64,000 bases of DNA, from NCBI RefSeq assembly GCF_900605495.1, contig NZ_LR027603.1:1303997-1367996 (forward strand). Reading direction: 5' to 3'. The notes below the pieces were generated by a model. It searched no databases and had not been told where the DNA came from. It saw only the letters and a program-made list of their open reading frames with translations. The translations under genes were made by a program, and so were the position numbers. The stretch comes from Bacilliculturomica massiliensis. GTDB lineage: Bacteria; Bacillota; Clostridia; Peptostreptococcales; Anaerovoracaceae. Of this stretch, positions 32,058-40,483 are shown in pieces. How positions within the stretch are numbered: the stretch's first letter is position 1; each line of letters begins with the position of its first letter.

Positions 32058-32480
32058 TCAGGGCAGCCGCTCGCTGGCAGTCCAGCTCTCGATGGTGTAA
32101 AGCCCCCTGTTTTCCTCCTCACGGATCCCGAAAAGCCTGGGACCGGCCATGATCTTATCCAGAGGCACCGACACTCTGTAGCGGATCAGCCCTCTGGCAT
32201 CCTCCTTGCCGGAGAAGGTGTTCACCCGGTATTGCGGCGTTTGGGTGGCCTCGATCTGCACCTCCGCCTCGGAAATACCGAAAGCCCGGGCCACGTTTTT
32301 TCTCAGCTCCTCTGTGATACTGTCAGTGAAGCAGCCCTCCTGTTTTGCCTGTTCTTTCGCCGTGTAGACATATTCCTGAAAGCGCCCCACATTGGCGCTG
32401 TTTTTCTGGTCCAGAGTAAACTGCAGGAGAAAGACAAGCAGCAGCGGCAGCACCGCTGCCAGTACGATAAAATTTTTCAT
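32058..32480 (-). CDS. Tad-locus pseudopilin-like membrane protein
   Basis: 140 residues: N-terminal membrane segment (FIVLAAVLPLLLVFLLQF) then a soluble region rich in charged residues. It lies between the short pilin-like gene at 32505 and the 160-residue protein. The topology is typical of minor (TadE/F-like) pseudopilins. The exact family is not recognised. Confidence 0.6.
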   Translation of the reverse strand: MKNFIVLAAVLPLLLVFLLQFTLDQKNSANVGRFQEYVYTAKEQAKQEGCFTDSITEELRKNVARAFGISEAEVQIEATQTPQYRVNTFSGKEDARGLIRYRVSVPLDKIMAGPRLFGIREEENRGLYTIESWTASERLP

Positions 32481-32504
32481 GTTCGCCGTTCACCATCCAT
32501 TTCA

Positions 32505-32651
32505 TCAGGGTTCCCGGGTACGGGCCTGGATCTCGCAGTCCCATACCGTCTTCACTGTGCTCATGACGCTTCCCGGCTGATCCCCGCAGACCAGATCGAA
32601 CAGGAACAGCCCCAGTATCACAGTGGCCAGCATGACCAGTATCTGCTTCAT
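32505..32651 (-). CDS. Short membrane peptide of the Tad operon (48 aa)
   Basis: A 48-codon frame from ATG at 32651 to TGA at 32505. It starts MKQILVMLATVILGLFLFDL, a single hydrophobic helix, followed by a polar tail with Cys. It is too short for common gene-calling cut-offs but sits exactly in the operon gap, and shares the MKQI start with the next small gene. It is a possible minor pilin or pilin-like subunit. Confidence 0.6.
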   Translation of the reverse strand: MKQILVMLATVILGLFLFDLVCGDQPGSVMSTVKTVWDCEIQARTREP

Positions 32652-32653
32652 AA

Positions 32654-32815
32654 CTATTTCCCCGCTTTGTTCATCGCGTCGTCGGAGACGGCGCTCTCGA
32701 TGCCGTTCACCGCCGCGTCTGTGATCTGCTGCGCGGGCGCTTTAAAGGAGAACACCATGCCGGCTATGGCGATCCCCAGGATAACCATCGATACAAGTAC
32801 GATAATCTGTTTCAT
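32654..32815 (-). CDS. Flp-like pilin candidate (53 aa)
   Basis: 53 codons from ATG at 32815 to TAG at 32654, with AAAGGGGG about 9 nt upstream. The sequence starts MKQIIVLVSMVILGIAIAGM and continues with a small-residue-rich amphipathic tail ending in DAMNKAGK, similar in size and layout to processed Flp pilins. It follows the platform genes and precedes the other small membrane genes. Prepilin peptidase TadV is not in the window. Confidence 0.65.
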   Translation of the reverse strand: MKQIIVLVSMVILGIAIAGMVFSFKAPAQQITDAAVNGIESAVSDDAMNKAGK

Positions 32816-32828
32816 TATATTTGACCCC

Positions 32829-32850
32829 CTTTGTCTTTACCTTTGTCTTT
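32829..32850 (-). repeat. Tandem 10-bp repeat before the pilin gene
   Basis: CTTTGTCTTT occurs twice with 2 bp between copies (32829-32838, 32841-32850). On the coding strand this is AAAGACAAAG, so the proximal copy forms part of the pilin ribosome-binding region. It could create an alternative RBS or a slippage-prone site. Confidence 0.6.
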
Positions 32851-32948
32851 GCACTACGCGGTTGTTATGTCAGCTATGTCGCCGCCGCGTGGCTGCTGCG
32901 CCGCTCCGGACGGCAGTATTCTTCCTTCCGGCCGTCCGCGCCTCTGGC

Positions 32949-33617
32949 TCATCCAAACATGTTCAGCAGCGCTTCTCTCTGGTCGATAAAATAAGCCACG
33001 TAAATAAAATTGATCAGAACCAGCATCACATTCATGATCACCGGCAGGTAGATCAGGTCGCTGACTGTCTCATCCCGCTTTTTCTGTCTGGTCAGTCTCA
33101 CTTCCCTGATATTTTTCTGGTAGGATTCCAGCGATTCCACCAGCAAAACAGGCTGGATCTCCTCCCATTGAAGCAGCAGCCGGGCAAAGTCAGCGGCCAG
33201 CCGGCTTCCTGCCGCTTCCTCAAACACGCTGATCACCTTCTCCTTTTCATTGAGCCGCAGATAATGCAGCATTTTCAGATAGACCGGCGACAGCCCTCCC
33301 TGCAGCTCCGCCAATTCCTCCAGTATGAGGCCGGTGCTCATTGATTCTCCCCGGCCCATTGCGGCGGCGTTCCGCAGGTAAGAGACAGCCTGTCCGATCT
33401 CCCCCTCCGCCTTTCTCCTCTGATCTTCCATCAGCAGTTCCGCCAGATACTTTCCCGGCCCCCGCTTCTTCCATTCTCCGCCTCGAAAAAACGCGCTCCA
33501 TTCCCGGCGGGTCAGCGCAGCTTTTTTGCGGAATGTGTACAGACCCGGAGCCGGAAAACTCAGAAACGCTCCGGCGGAGGCCGCTGTCAGGCAGCAGCCG
33601 TAAATGATCCAGTCCAT
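32949..33617 (-). CDS. Type II secretion F-domain platform protein (TadC-like)
   Basis: 222 residues, with N-terminal membrane segment IYGCCLTAASAGAFLSFP, a cytoplasmic helical domain (about 50-180) and a C-terminal membrane segment (IYLPVIMNVMLVLINFIYVAYF). It matches the T2SSF topology and position of TadC, next to a TadB-like partner. It is shorter than canonical TadC, apparently with one fewer membrane helix. Confidence 0.7.
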   Translation of the reverse strand: MDWIIYGCCLTAASAGAFLSFPAPGLYTFRKKAALTRREWSAFFRGGEWKKRGPGKYLAELLMEDQRRKAEGEIGQAVSYLRNAAAMGRGESMSTGLILEELAELQGGLSPVYLKMLHYLRLNEKEKVISVFEEAAGSRLAADFARLLLQWEEIQPVLLVESLESYQKNIREVRLTRQKKRDETVSDLIYLPVIMNVMLVLINFIYVAYFIDQREALLNMFG

Positions 33618-33629
33618 TTTATCCTCCCA

Positions 33630-34565
33630 TCAATAATCCAATTTCTGATTGTTGACCGCCTCGATGAGCGCCAGATTCAGCACGAATAGAAAACATATGA
33701 ACAAGAGCAGAAGCATGCCCTCCGGCGTGCCGATCTGGTTTTGGATAAATTTTGGAAAGGGCACTTCGAGATAGTAAACGGAAAGTCCCGCCGTAGACAC
33801 ATACAGCAGCGGCACCATGAAAAGCGTCAGCCGCATGGCTTCGCTGTTCAGCCTTTTCCGTTCCTCCATCCGTCCTCTCGCCTGCCCCATCTGGATCAGA
33901 ATATCCTCCAGCCCCAGCGAAACGTCCCGGCCCTTCTCCGCCGCTAGGCGAATGCATCCTGCCATCATATAGCTCCAGTTGGTGCCTACCGCGTAGGAAA
34001 ACACGCCGGCGGCCTCCCGGATCTCCAGAGCGCTTCCGGTGCTCCGCAGCCGCAGCAGCATGCGGTGCAGCAGACGGCAGCATATGCTGCAATCCCTGAT
34101 CTGCGGGATCGTCCGCTCCAGCGCCTCATAAACATTTCTGCCGCAGATCCGATACTGGCGCAGAAACTCTGAAATGACCTTCTCGCCCTCCGCGCTGCCC
34201 CGCCGGCGCCGCGTCTCAAGACGAAGGCGCAGAAAAAGATAGGGCGCCGCCCCGCCGCTTCCTCCGATGAGAAGCGCCGTCAGCGGGTGAAAACTGCGTG
34301 CAGCCGTCAGCGTCAGAAAGCACATAAGCGCTGAACAGCCCGCAAGAAACGTCCCCGGACTGCAGGGCCTTTCCATCGTGGCTCCCAGCAGAAAATGGAG
34401 ATGCCGCTTCATCGGGTCCATGGACTGGGCGTGCTCCGCGCCCGCCGCCAGCCTGTGCCGCGCCGCGAAACCGCGCTGCAGTCTGAACATATCCTCCCGG
34501 AACAGCAGGAGCATTCCCACGTAAAACATCGCGTACAACGAGCCTGTTACCATTCTGTCAGTCAC
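33630..34565 (-). CDS. Type II secretion F-domain platform protein (TadB-like)
   Basis: 311 residues with four hydrophobic segments (TM1 about 10-22, a pair about 70-105, C-terminal GMLLLLFICFLFVLNLALIE) and the intervening helical T2SSF cytoplasmic domain containing EAAGVFSYAVGTNWSYMM. It forms the inner-membrane platform of the pilus. Its ATG overlaps the TadA stop by 4 bp, indicating translational coupling. Confidence 0.78.
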   Translation of the reverse strand: MTDRMVTGSLYAMFYVGMLLLFREDMFRLQRGFAARHRLAAGAEHAQSMDPMKRHLHFLLGATMERPCSPGTFLAGCSALMCFLTLTAARSFHPLTALLIGGSGGAAPYLFLRLRLETRRRRGSAEGEKVISEFLRQYRICGRNVYEALERTIPQIRDCSICCRLLHRMLLRLRSTGSALEIREAAGVFSYAVGTNWSYMMAGCIRLAAEKGRDVSLGLEDILIQMGQARGRMEERKRLNSEAMRLTLFMVPLLYVSTAGLSVYYLEVPFPKFIQNQIGTPEGMLLLLFICFLFVLNLALIEAVNNQKLDY

Positions 34566-36028
34566 TGTATCCCTCCCCTATCCGCGCCTTCTCCGCGCTC
34601 CCGGCGACCCGCGTCCTCTCCCAGTTCTCCACCCTCAGGGCGGCTCCCGTTCGCCAGTTCCCACAGGACCCGCTGCATCTGCCTGAACTGTTCAGGCGCT
34701 TCTTCCCTCCCGTAGCGCTCCTTGTCCTCGCCGATGTGATCCCGCCAGCTCCATCTGTCCTTCTCATAATCGTAGGTACAGATCGGAACGGTTCGGGGCC
34801 TTCCCGCCGTTCGGTCATAGCTCAGCTCAAAGATCCCCCGCAGGCGTTTCTGGCTCTTATCCGCTAACTGGACAAAGTGAAACAGATAATCAAAACTCTC
34901 CGCGGCTTTACGTTCAGTCATGGCAAAATCTCCCCCTGAGGACTTGACGATCTCCGCAGCCATCTCAGCCGGAAAGTCCCTGGGATTTCGCGTGTGAAAG
35001 GTGATCTTCATCCGTTTCGTACCCTTGCAGGCAATGCGCAGCGCCGTGTCCAGCGCGTTCCCGTCCCGGGCTTCTGCCAGCACGAAATAATCCGCGTCGC
35101 TTCGAAGCAAATGTTTGGATATATTCCGGAGCTTCTCATTGTCGGCCAATAACTGCACCACCGGAGCCTCCGGCATGAGCTCATGAAGTGGGATCTCCGG
35201 GTCCGTCTCCACCATCACGCCTTCCAGCGATGGGTCTTCACAGCTCTGCCAGGTACAGAGAAAGGTACTTTTCGCCGTGCGCACCGCCCCCAGAAAAGCT
35301 ACGGAAAATCCGATCCTCACCATAGCCTTGAACAACGGGATGGCCTCCCTGGGAATCGTCCCTCTGTCCGCCTGCTCCTCAAAGGTATAATTGGGCACCA
35401 CGTAGCGGCGGAAAATGATCGTGTCCTGACCTGTTTTCGCCATACCGCCGCAGAAGATGGTCACCCGCGTCCCGTCCAGCAGATAGATCTCATGTACCTC
35501 CCTGTCCAGCCGCTCCTCCGGCGTCAGCAACAGAAACGCCCGGATCAGCTGCTCCCTGCGGTTCTTTTCTATGGACTGCGGCTTCCGCATCATCTTTCCA
35601 TTCTCCAGGAAATAGATCCTGTCTCCGATGATCTTTGCTGAACTGCTCTGTGCATATTCTGGACCAAACCACTGTGCAACGCCCGCAAGTCCCCAGTTTT
35701 CATGATACACAGCCTCTGTCAGCCCTTCATACCAGGGCGGAAATGCCGTATCGGCAGCGCCGTATTCCCGGATGAGCGATCGCACCCGGTCCTTGAAATA
35801 GTCTGTCTCGTTCTTGTAGCCGATGATCGCTTTCTTCTGTATTTCCATGGAGGATTTCAGGTTTTCCTCTCTCTCCCACTGCTGAAAAAACGCTTCCTTG
35901 ATCCGGGTGCAGATCTTCCGAAACTCCCCGTACGTCTCTCCCTGGCGGGCGCGGGCATCTGCAGTTCCCTCCGCCGGACCCTGGTCCTCCTGATTTCTCA
36001 GATATTCGCTCAGATAAAACTTTTCCAT
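34562..36028 (-). CDS. CpaF/TadA-type secretion ATPase with altered P-loop
   Basis: 488-residue T2SS/T4P-superfamily ATPase. An N-terminal helical region (1-170) precedes the RecA-like core. The P-loop position reads GAVRTAKSTF: the Lys-Ser pair is kept but the second conserved Gly is Ala. Downstream YFVLAEARDGNALDTALRIA corresponds to the Walker B/His-box region, with the usual E-x-R-x-x-E pattern partly changed (AEARDGNAL). It powers pilus assembly in Tad systems. The altered motif may reduce activity or define a subgroup. Confidence 0.82.
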   Translation of the reverse strand: MEKFYLSEYLRNQEDQGPAEGTADARARQGETYGEFRKICTRIKEAFFQQWEREENLKSSMEIQKKAIIGYKNETDYFKDRVRSLIREYGAADTAFPPWYEGLTEAVYHENWGLAGVAQWFGPEYAQSSSAKIIGDRIYFLENGKMMRKPQSIEKNRREQLIRAFLLLTPEERLDREVHEIYLLDGTRVTIFCGGMAKTGQDTIIFRRYVVPNYTFEEQADRGTIPREAIPLFKAMVRIGFSVAFLGAVRTAKSTFLCTWQSCEDPSLEGVMVETDPEIPLHELMPEAPVVQLLADNEKLRNISKHLLRSDADYFVLAEARDGNALDTALRIACKGTKRMKITFHTRNPRDFPAEMAAEIVKSSGGDFAMTERKAAESFDYLFHFVQLADKSQKRLRGIFELSYDRTAGRPRTVPICTYDYEKDRWSWRDHIGEDKERYGREEAPEQFRQMQRVLWELANGSRPEGGELGEDAGRRERGEGADRGGIQ

Positions 36029-36786
36029 CTCTTTTTCCTCTGCTTTTCTATGGGTCCCTCACCCGCACGGCGCAGGATCTCATTGGACAGATTCAGCAGA
36101 TCCGCCTCGTAAGCCCGGCTGCGGTACGCCAGCAGCGTTCTGGCCTCCGCTTCGGCCCGCCTTCCCTCCTGTGTCTCCGCCGCGGTGAACAGCGATTCCT
36201 GCGGTATATTCAGCCTCCGGCAAAGGTATTCTCTCGAGTAGGGATCCCCTTCTTCAAATCGGTTGCACACCCAGAGCGTAAAGGCCAGATCCAGTTTTCG
36301 GTAAAGGGGCGTCAGCTTTTCCAGCCGCTTCAGCACGCCTTCCTGCTGGGTCAGCGTCAGTATGAGCTCGTCTCCCATGATCAGAGAACCCAGCGCCAGT
36401 CCATTGTCGATCTCGCTGCCGCTGTCCGCCAGGATCAGATCGAATTCGTCCCTCAGTTCGGAAAGCAGATAAGAGGACATCTCCGGCTGATAATACCGCT
36501 CCTCGCCGATGGTCGCCACGCCCCCGATCACATAGAGATTTTCCGTACAGCGGCAGCCCGCCAGCACTTCCTCCCTGTTCAGCAGGCGATTATCCAGATA
36601 GTGCCTGAGCCCCTCCACATTTTCTCCCACAAAACCGGTGTAGGCCGCTCCGTAGCGCCCCTGCAGATTGACAAGAAGCACTCTTTTTTCTCTCTTTTCC
36701 CCTGCGATCAGTTCTGCCGCAGACTGAGCCAGCATGGAAACGCCCGTCTTACTGTCCGCGCCGTGAAAAACAAACAATTTACTCAC
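36010..36786 (-). CDS. TadZ/CpaE-like MinD-family protein with atypical P-loop
   Basis: 258 residues; the N-terminus MSKLFVFHGADSKTGVSMLA occupies the place of a MinD P-loop but lacks the standard GGxGKT sequence. The switch-like FDLILADSGSEID is recognisable. TadZ proteins localise the Tad machine to the pole and often have non-canonical Walker motifs. It overlaps the SAF gene upstream by 8 bp and tadA downstream by 19 bp. Confidence 0.78.
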   Translation of the reverse strand: MSKLFVFHGADSKTGVSMLAQSAAELIAGEKREKRVLLVNLQGRYGAAYTGFVGENVEGLRHYLDNRLLNREEVLAGCRCTENLYVIGGVATIGEERYYQPEMSSYLLSELRDEFDLILADSGSEIDNGLALGSLIMGDELILTLTQQEGVLKRLEKLTPLYRKLDLAFTLWVCNRFEEGDPYSREYLCRRLNIPQESLFTAAETQEGRRAEAEARTLLAYRSRAYEADLLNLSNEILRRAGEGPIEKQRKKRWKSFI

Positions 36787-37576
36787 CTTCCGCCTCCTCC
36801 GATCCGACGGACTCGTCTCCGGCAGTGTTTTCCGGCGGTTCGACCTCTCCCGTTCCCCCGTCTTCCGCCTCGTTTTTTTTATGCGCCCCGGCTCTCACTG
36901 CCCCTTTGCCTCCTTTGGACAGCGCGGCGCTGGACGCAGTCAGTTGCGGCTCCTGAACCACGAGGATCCCTCCCTCGGAGACCACAGCCTGTCGGATGCG
37001 CCCGTACTCGGAAAGAGTGGTCACCAGCTCCAGATGACTGATCTCCGAGGTGCTCATGGTCCGATCCAACGCTTCCGGCTTCTTTCCGCCGCCGGGATCG
37101 GTGACCTCCTGTTCACTCTGGTCTTTCACGAAGGCCACCCGGTACTCGCCGACCTTCTGCAGCGAGACTCCGCCGTAAAGGGATACCAGATCTCCTTTCC
37201 GCAAAGAACTGCTTCGCATAGCGATCCAGTCCTGCGGAAGAACGTAAAAGGACTGGCCGCTTTCCGGCAGATCCCCGTCCTCTGCGAAATAAGCGGAAGC
37301 GATCTGCTGATTTTTCAGGAGCACCGCTCTTGTGCGGCGTCCTGTCAGGGAGCTCCCATTCTCCGGCTTCAGCGCTCCGCTCACGACGCTGTCCTTCTGC
37401 ACCCGCGATGTGATAAAGGCTCCCGACGTGATCACCGTCCCCGCCGGTATTTCCGCGGCGGCCACCAGTACCGCCTCTGTCATAAACTGCTCCCGCCCCT
37501 GCACCTCCCAGAAGATCAGCCCTGCGGCAGACAGTGCGATCAGGACAACCCCGATCCACGTTTTCCATTTCCCCAA
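36779..37576 (-). CDS. CpaB/RcpC-like SAF-domain protein
   Basis: 265 residues beginning at a TTG codon (37576). The N-terminal membrane anchor (WIGVVLIALSAAGLIFW) is followed by an SAF domain (VAAAEIPAGTVITSGAFI ... VLLKNQQIASAYF), and a C-terminal Glu/Gly/Ala-rich low-complexity tail. CpaB/RcpC normally associates with the outer-membrane secretin; here no secretin is present, fitting a monoderm version that may work in the wall. First gene of the Tad operon, behind the promoter at 37635. Confidence 0.82.
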   Translation of the reverse strand: MGKWKTWIGVVLIALSAAGLIFWEVQGREQFMTEAVLVAAAEIPAGTVITSGAFITSRVQKDSVVSGALKPENGSSLTGRRTRAVLLKNQQIASAYFAEDGDLPESGQSFYVLPQDWIAMRSSSLRKGDLVSLYGGVSLQKVGEYRVAFVKDQSEQEVTDPGGGKKPEALDRTMSTSEISHLELVTTLSEYGRIRQAVVSEGGILVVQEPQLTASSAALSKGGKGAVRAGAHKKNEAEDGGTGEVEPPENTAGDESVGSEEAEGE

Positions 37577-37634
37577 ACTTATTCCCGCCTTTCAAATTAC
37601 ATACGTTTTATCAAATTACATATTTTGTATTTTT

Positions 37635-37663
37635 ATCTTAATTCAGCTTTTGAGTTTTGTCAA
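37635..37663 (-). promoter_or_regulatory. Promoter of the Tad operon
   Basis: Minus strand TTGACA (37658-37663), 17-bp spacer, TAAGAT (37635-37640). Surroundings are very AT-rich. It lies about 60 bp upstream of the SAF gene. Confidence 0.75.
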
Positions 37664-37848
37664 CCATTATTTGTAATTAATATCAAATATTATTCTCGAT
37701 CTCTCTTTTTATCCTTTTGCCGTGTACTGCGGGCGTCCGGCTTCACCATACCCTGATGGCGCACGCCAGCTGCAGGGCTCCGCATGTGCGGCAGATGACC
37801 CTGAAATGAGGTCACGCCGTAAGCTGCATGTCCTTTTTACCAACATAA

Positions 37849-37883
37849 AAATACCAGCTGAAATAATAGATCTCAGCTGGTAT
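37849..37883 (-). other. Isolated hairpin ATACCAGCTGA
   Basis: ATACCAGCTGA pairs with TCAGCTGGTAT and, on the minus strand, is followed by TTTTATG. It looks like a terminator, but no recognisable gene ends there; it may be a remnant or end a small RNA. Confidence 0.45.
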
Positions 37884-37949
37884 TCCTGTCCGTATATGTT
37901 CCGACGCCTGCGCTGGAGAGCATACGGTTCTGTTCTCTTGTTGAACTAA

Positions 37950-38130
37950 GAAATAGGGGAAAACGGCCAAAAAAAATGAATATCACCGAAAAACACGGGT
38001 CGATCAGTAAAAATATCTCAATATCAGGTGTGAAATAGGCGAAAGAATAAAAAAATGTTTATTCTAACCTATCTGGCAGCTCTTTTTCGGTGAATCTGAA
38101 ATAAAAATCTAAAGTTCACCTATTTACCCC
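37950..38130. repeat. 180-bp AT-rich element with imperfect inverted arms
   Basis: The left arm (37950-38000; AAATAGGGGAAAA ... ATCACCGAAAAACA) and the right arm (38079-38130, whose complement reads AAATAGGTGAAC ... TTCACCGAAAAAGA) share the same two motifs in the same order. A third copy of the AAATAGG motif (GTGAAATAGGCGAAAG, 38029-38044) lies between them. It is non-coding and AT-rich against a GC-rich background. It could be a miniature inverted-repeat element or a structured RNA. Confidence 0.55.
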
Positions 38131-38138
38131 GTCGCACA

Positions 38139-38271
38139 CCGCTGATCGGGACCTGCCGCCTGCCGGAGGTCTGTATTTCCCAGCAGGACCGCAGGACTGC
38201 ACCTTCATCACCAAGTTACCGGACCCCGCCCAACCGGCGATCCGCCGCTGATCGGGACCTGCCGCCTGCCG
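38139..38271. repeat. 27-bp direct repeat in GC-rich non-coding DNA
   Basis: CCGCTGATCGGGACCTGCCG plus 7 further identical bases occurs at 38139-38165 and again at 38245-38271. A second duplicated unit (CAGCCCCAAAACC) lies at about 38316-38370. The region has no convincing gene. Confidence 0.8.
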
Positions 38272-38416
38272 TGAGTCTGCGTCTGGCCTGCCGGAGCTGA
38301 CAGACCGGCTCAGCACAGCCCCAAAACCGCGCAGCGCAGAATTGTAAAAGCGCAGCCCCAAAACCCGCTGAAGCGCAGGCGCGCTGCAGAATCGCCCGCA
38401 GAAAAGCAGATCACAA

Positions 38417-38459
38417 AAAACAACGTCCGTTCCGGCGCTCTCAGGCCGGAACGGACGCT
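38417..38459 (-). terminator. Terminator of the acyl-CoA synthetase gene
   Basis: On the minus strand GCGTCCGTTCCGGC pairs with GCCGGAACGGACG and is followed by TTGTTTTTTG. Confidence 0.85.
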
Positions 38460-38539
38460 TTATACTGTTTGCCGACGCAGACCCAGCCTGCGGCTCCTGC
38501 ACCTTTTCTTATCTGAATTACAAAGTCGCAGGATCTGTT

Positions 38540-40309
38540 TTATTTCTCTTTTTTCTGCTCGCCGTCGTCCACGTTTTTGAAGCGTTTGATCTTCTGCGTG
38601 GTGGTCTTTACGAATTCATCGGTCCGGATCGAGAAGTCGCGCACGCGCTTATATACGGGGAGCTTTTCGTTGATATCCTTTATGGTCTCCCTGATGAGCG
38701 TGTAAATGTCGTCTTCCTTGTAGTCCTTGCCGAATTCTTCGTAGATCACATCGTAGGCCGGGCGGATCTGCGCGCTGACCAGCGTGTCGTCGTCCTTTTC
38801 CACGCCGTGGACCAGCGATTCCTGTATATATTTGTTTCGGTTGATGTACATCTCCACTTCTTCCGGATAGATGTTTTTCCCCGTCTTCGTGACGATGACG
38901 TTCTTCCTTCTTCCCGTGATGTAGAGCCAGCCGTCCTTATCCAGGAAACCCAGATCTCCCGTGTGGAACCAGCCGTCTTTCTCCAGCACAGCCGCCGTTT
39001 TTTCCGGCATCTTGTAATATCCCAGCATGACGTTGGGCCCCCGGTATACGATCTCGCCGATCCCATCCTCGTCGGGCTGATCGATGCGGAACTCGCCGCA
39101 TTTTACCGCCGGCCCCACTGAACCTGCTTTTCCGTACCGCGGACAGAAATCCGGCGTTCCGGAAACCAGAGGCGAACACTCTGTCAGCCCGTAGCCCTGC
39201 AAAACAGTAAAACCCAGATCCTCAAAACCGCGGAACACATTGGGATCGATCCCTGCAGCCCCTGTGATGATCATTCTGAGCCTGCCGCCAAATTTCTCAT
39301 ACACGCTCTTGAAAATCTTGCGGTGAACGTGGATCCCCATAGCCGACAGCGTCCGGTTCAGCTTAATGCCTTTTTTCAGCATGCCTGCCTGTCCGGATTT
39401 TTCCGCCTGTTTCCAGATCTTCTCGTACATGGACTCAAAGATCAGCGGAACGCCCACCAAAACAGTGGCCTGCGCTTCTCCCAGATTTTTTACCACGTAG
39501 CGCAGCCCTTCGTAAAAGGCCGTGGAAGCTCCCCTATAAAGGACCAGCGACATTCCCATCGTTGACTCAAAGGTATGGTGGATCGGCAGGATGGACAGCG
39601 TCCGGTCCTCCGGCGTCACGTAAGCGATCCGGCAGGTGTCCATGATATTAGTCGCCAGATTCCTGTGTGACAGCATGACGCCCTTTGCCGCCTCCGTTGT
39701 ACCAGATGTAAACAGAAGAACGTGCATCTCGTCGGGATCGATCTCAGCGTCCAGAAAATCTCTGCGGCCTTCAGCCAGCAGCTTCTCGCCCTCGCCCACC
39801 AGATGCTCCCAGGTGGTGTCCTCTCCAGGCTGGCGCTGCGGAAGCGTCTCCGACATATCCGTGCGGTCGCCGTAGACCTTCATCTCGATCTTAAATGGAA
39901 TATCGTAATTTTCAAAATACTTTGCGTAAGTCTTTGTGTAGAAGATGGCCTTGCAGTCTGCAATGCCCAGCAAGGTGTAGATCTCCTCCTGAGAAAGTTC
40001 CTTGTCCAGAGGGACCACAACGCCGGTTCCATTGACCGCCGCATAATAAGAAACCACCCACTCGTAACAGTTTTCTCCGATGACGGCGATCTTCTGTCCT
40101 TTGAGGCCCATATCCAGAAGCCTGGTGCCCAGAGCGTCGATATCGTGTTTCAGCTGCCGGTACGTGATCTCGCTGTAAGGCGCGCCTTTTTCTTTTTTGA
40201 TCAGAAAAGCAGGTCTCTCCGCAAACATCTCCGCGCTTTCGGAAAGCATCTGTTTCAGTGTGGTAATCTCCCTCACCTCATGGTATGGATAATGTTGTTG
40301 GTGGCTCAT
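38540..40309 (-). CDS. Long-chain acyl-CoA synthetase (AMP-forming)
   Basis: 589-residue ANL-superfamily enzyme that activates a carboxylic acid to its CoA ester with ATP. Motifs: LLFTSGTTEAAKGVMLSHRN (P-loop), GYGLTECSP, GWFHTGDLG and the C-terminal catalytic Lys region TTTQKIKRF. The ATG at 40309 has AAGGAG 8 nt upstream. The chain-length preference is not readable; the similarity is to FadD-like synthetases. Monocistronic. Confidence 0.92.
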   Translation of the reverse strand: MSHQQHYPYHEVREITTLKQMLSESAEMFAERPAFLIKKEKGAPYSEITYRQLKHDIDALGTRLLDMGLKGQKIAVIGENCYEWVVSYYAAVNGTGVVVPLDKELSQEEIYTLLGIADCKAIFYTKTYAKYFENYDIPFKIEMKVYGDRTDMSETLPQRQPGEDTTWEHLVGEGEKLLAEGRRDFLDAEIDPDEMHVLLFTSGTTEAAKGVMLSHRNLATNIMDTCRIAYVTPEDRTLSILPIHHTFESTMGMSLVLYRGASTAFYEGLRYVVKNLGEAQATVLVGVPLIFESMYEKIWKQAEKSGQAGMLKKGIKLNRTLSAMGIHVHRKIFKSVYEKFGGRLRMIITGAAGIDPNVFRGFEDLGFTVLQGYGLTECSPLVSGTPDFCPRYGKAGSVGPAVKCGEFRIDQPDEDGIGEIVYRGPNVMLGYYKMPEKTAAVLEKDGWFHTGDLGFLDKDGWLYITGRRKNVIVTKTGKNIYPEEVEMYINRNKYIQESLVHGVEKDDDTLVSAQIRPAYDVIYEEFGKDYKEDDIYTLIRETIKDINEKLPVYKRVRDFSIRTDEFVKTTTQKIKRFKNVDDGEQKKEK

Positions 40310-40483
40310 AGTCACGTCTCCTTTTTTCTCCTGTAATTAATATATTACCCTACTTTTCTCAGTATGTAAAGAAATCCGGCATTATTATTCCCCGTTCAGC
40401 GCAACAAAAAACTGCCTTCCGGGCATATTCGTGATACAATTTAAGACAAAGAGATCCGAAAAAAATGTCATGGAGGTCAGCGT

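Noticed and set aside
38116-38502. 128-codon minus-strand frame in the repeat region
   Set aside because: No RBS, no recognisable domain, contains direct repeats and the terminator of the next gene.
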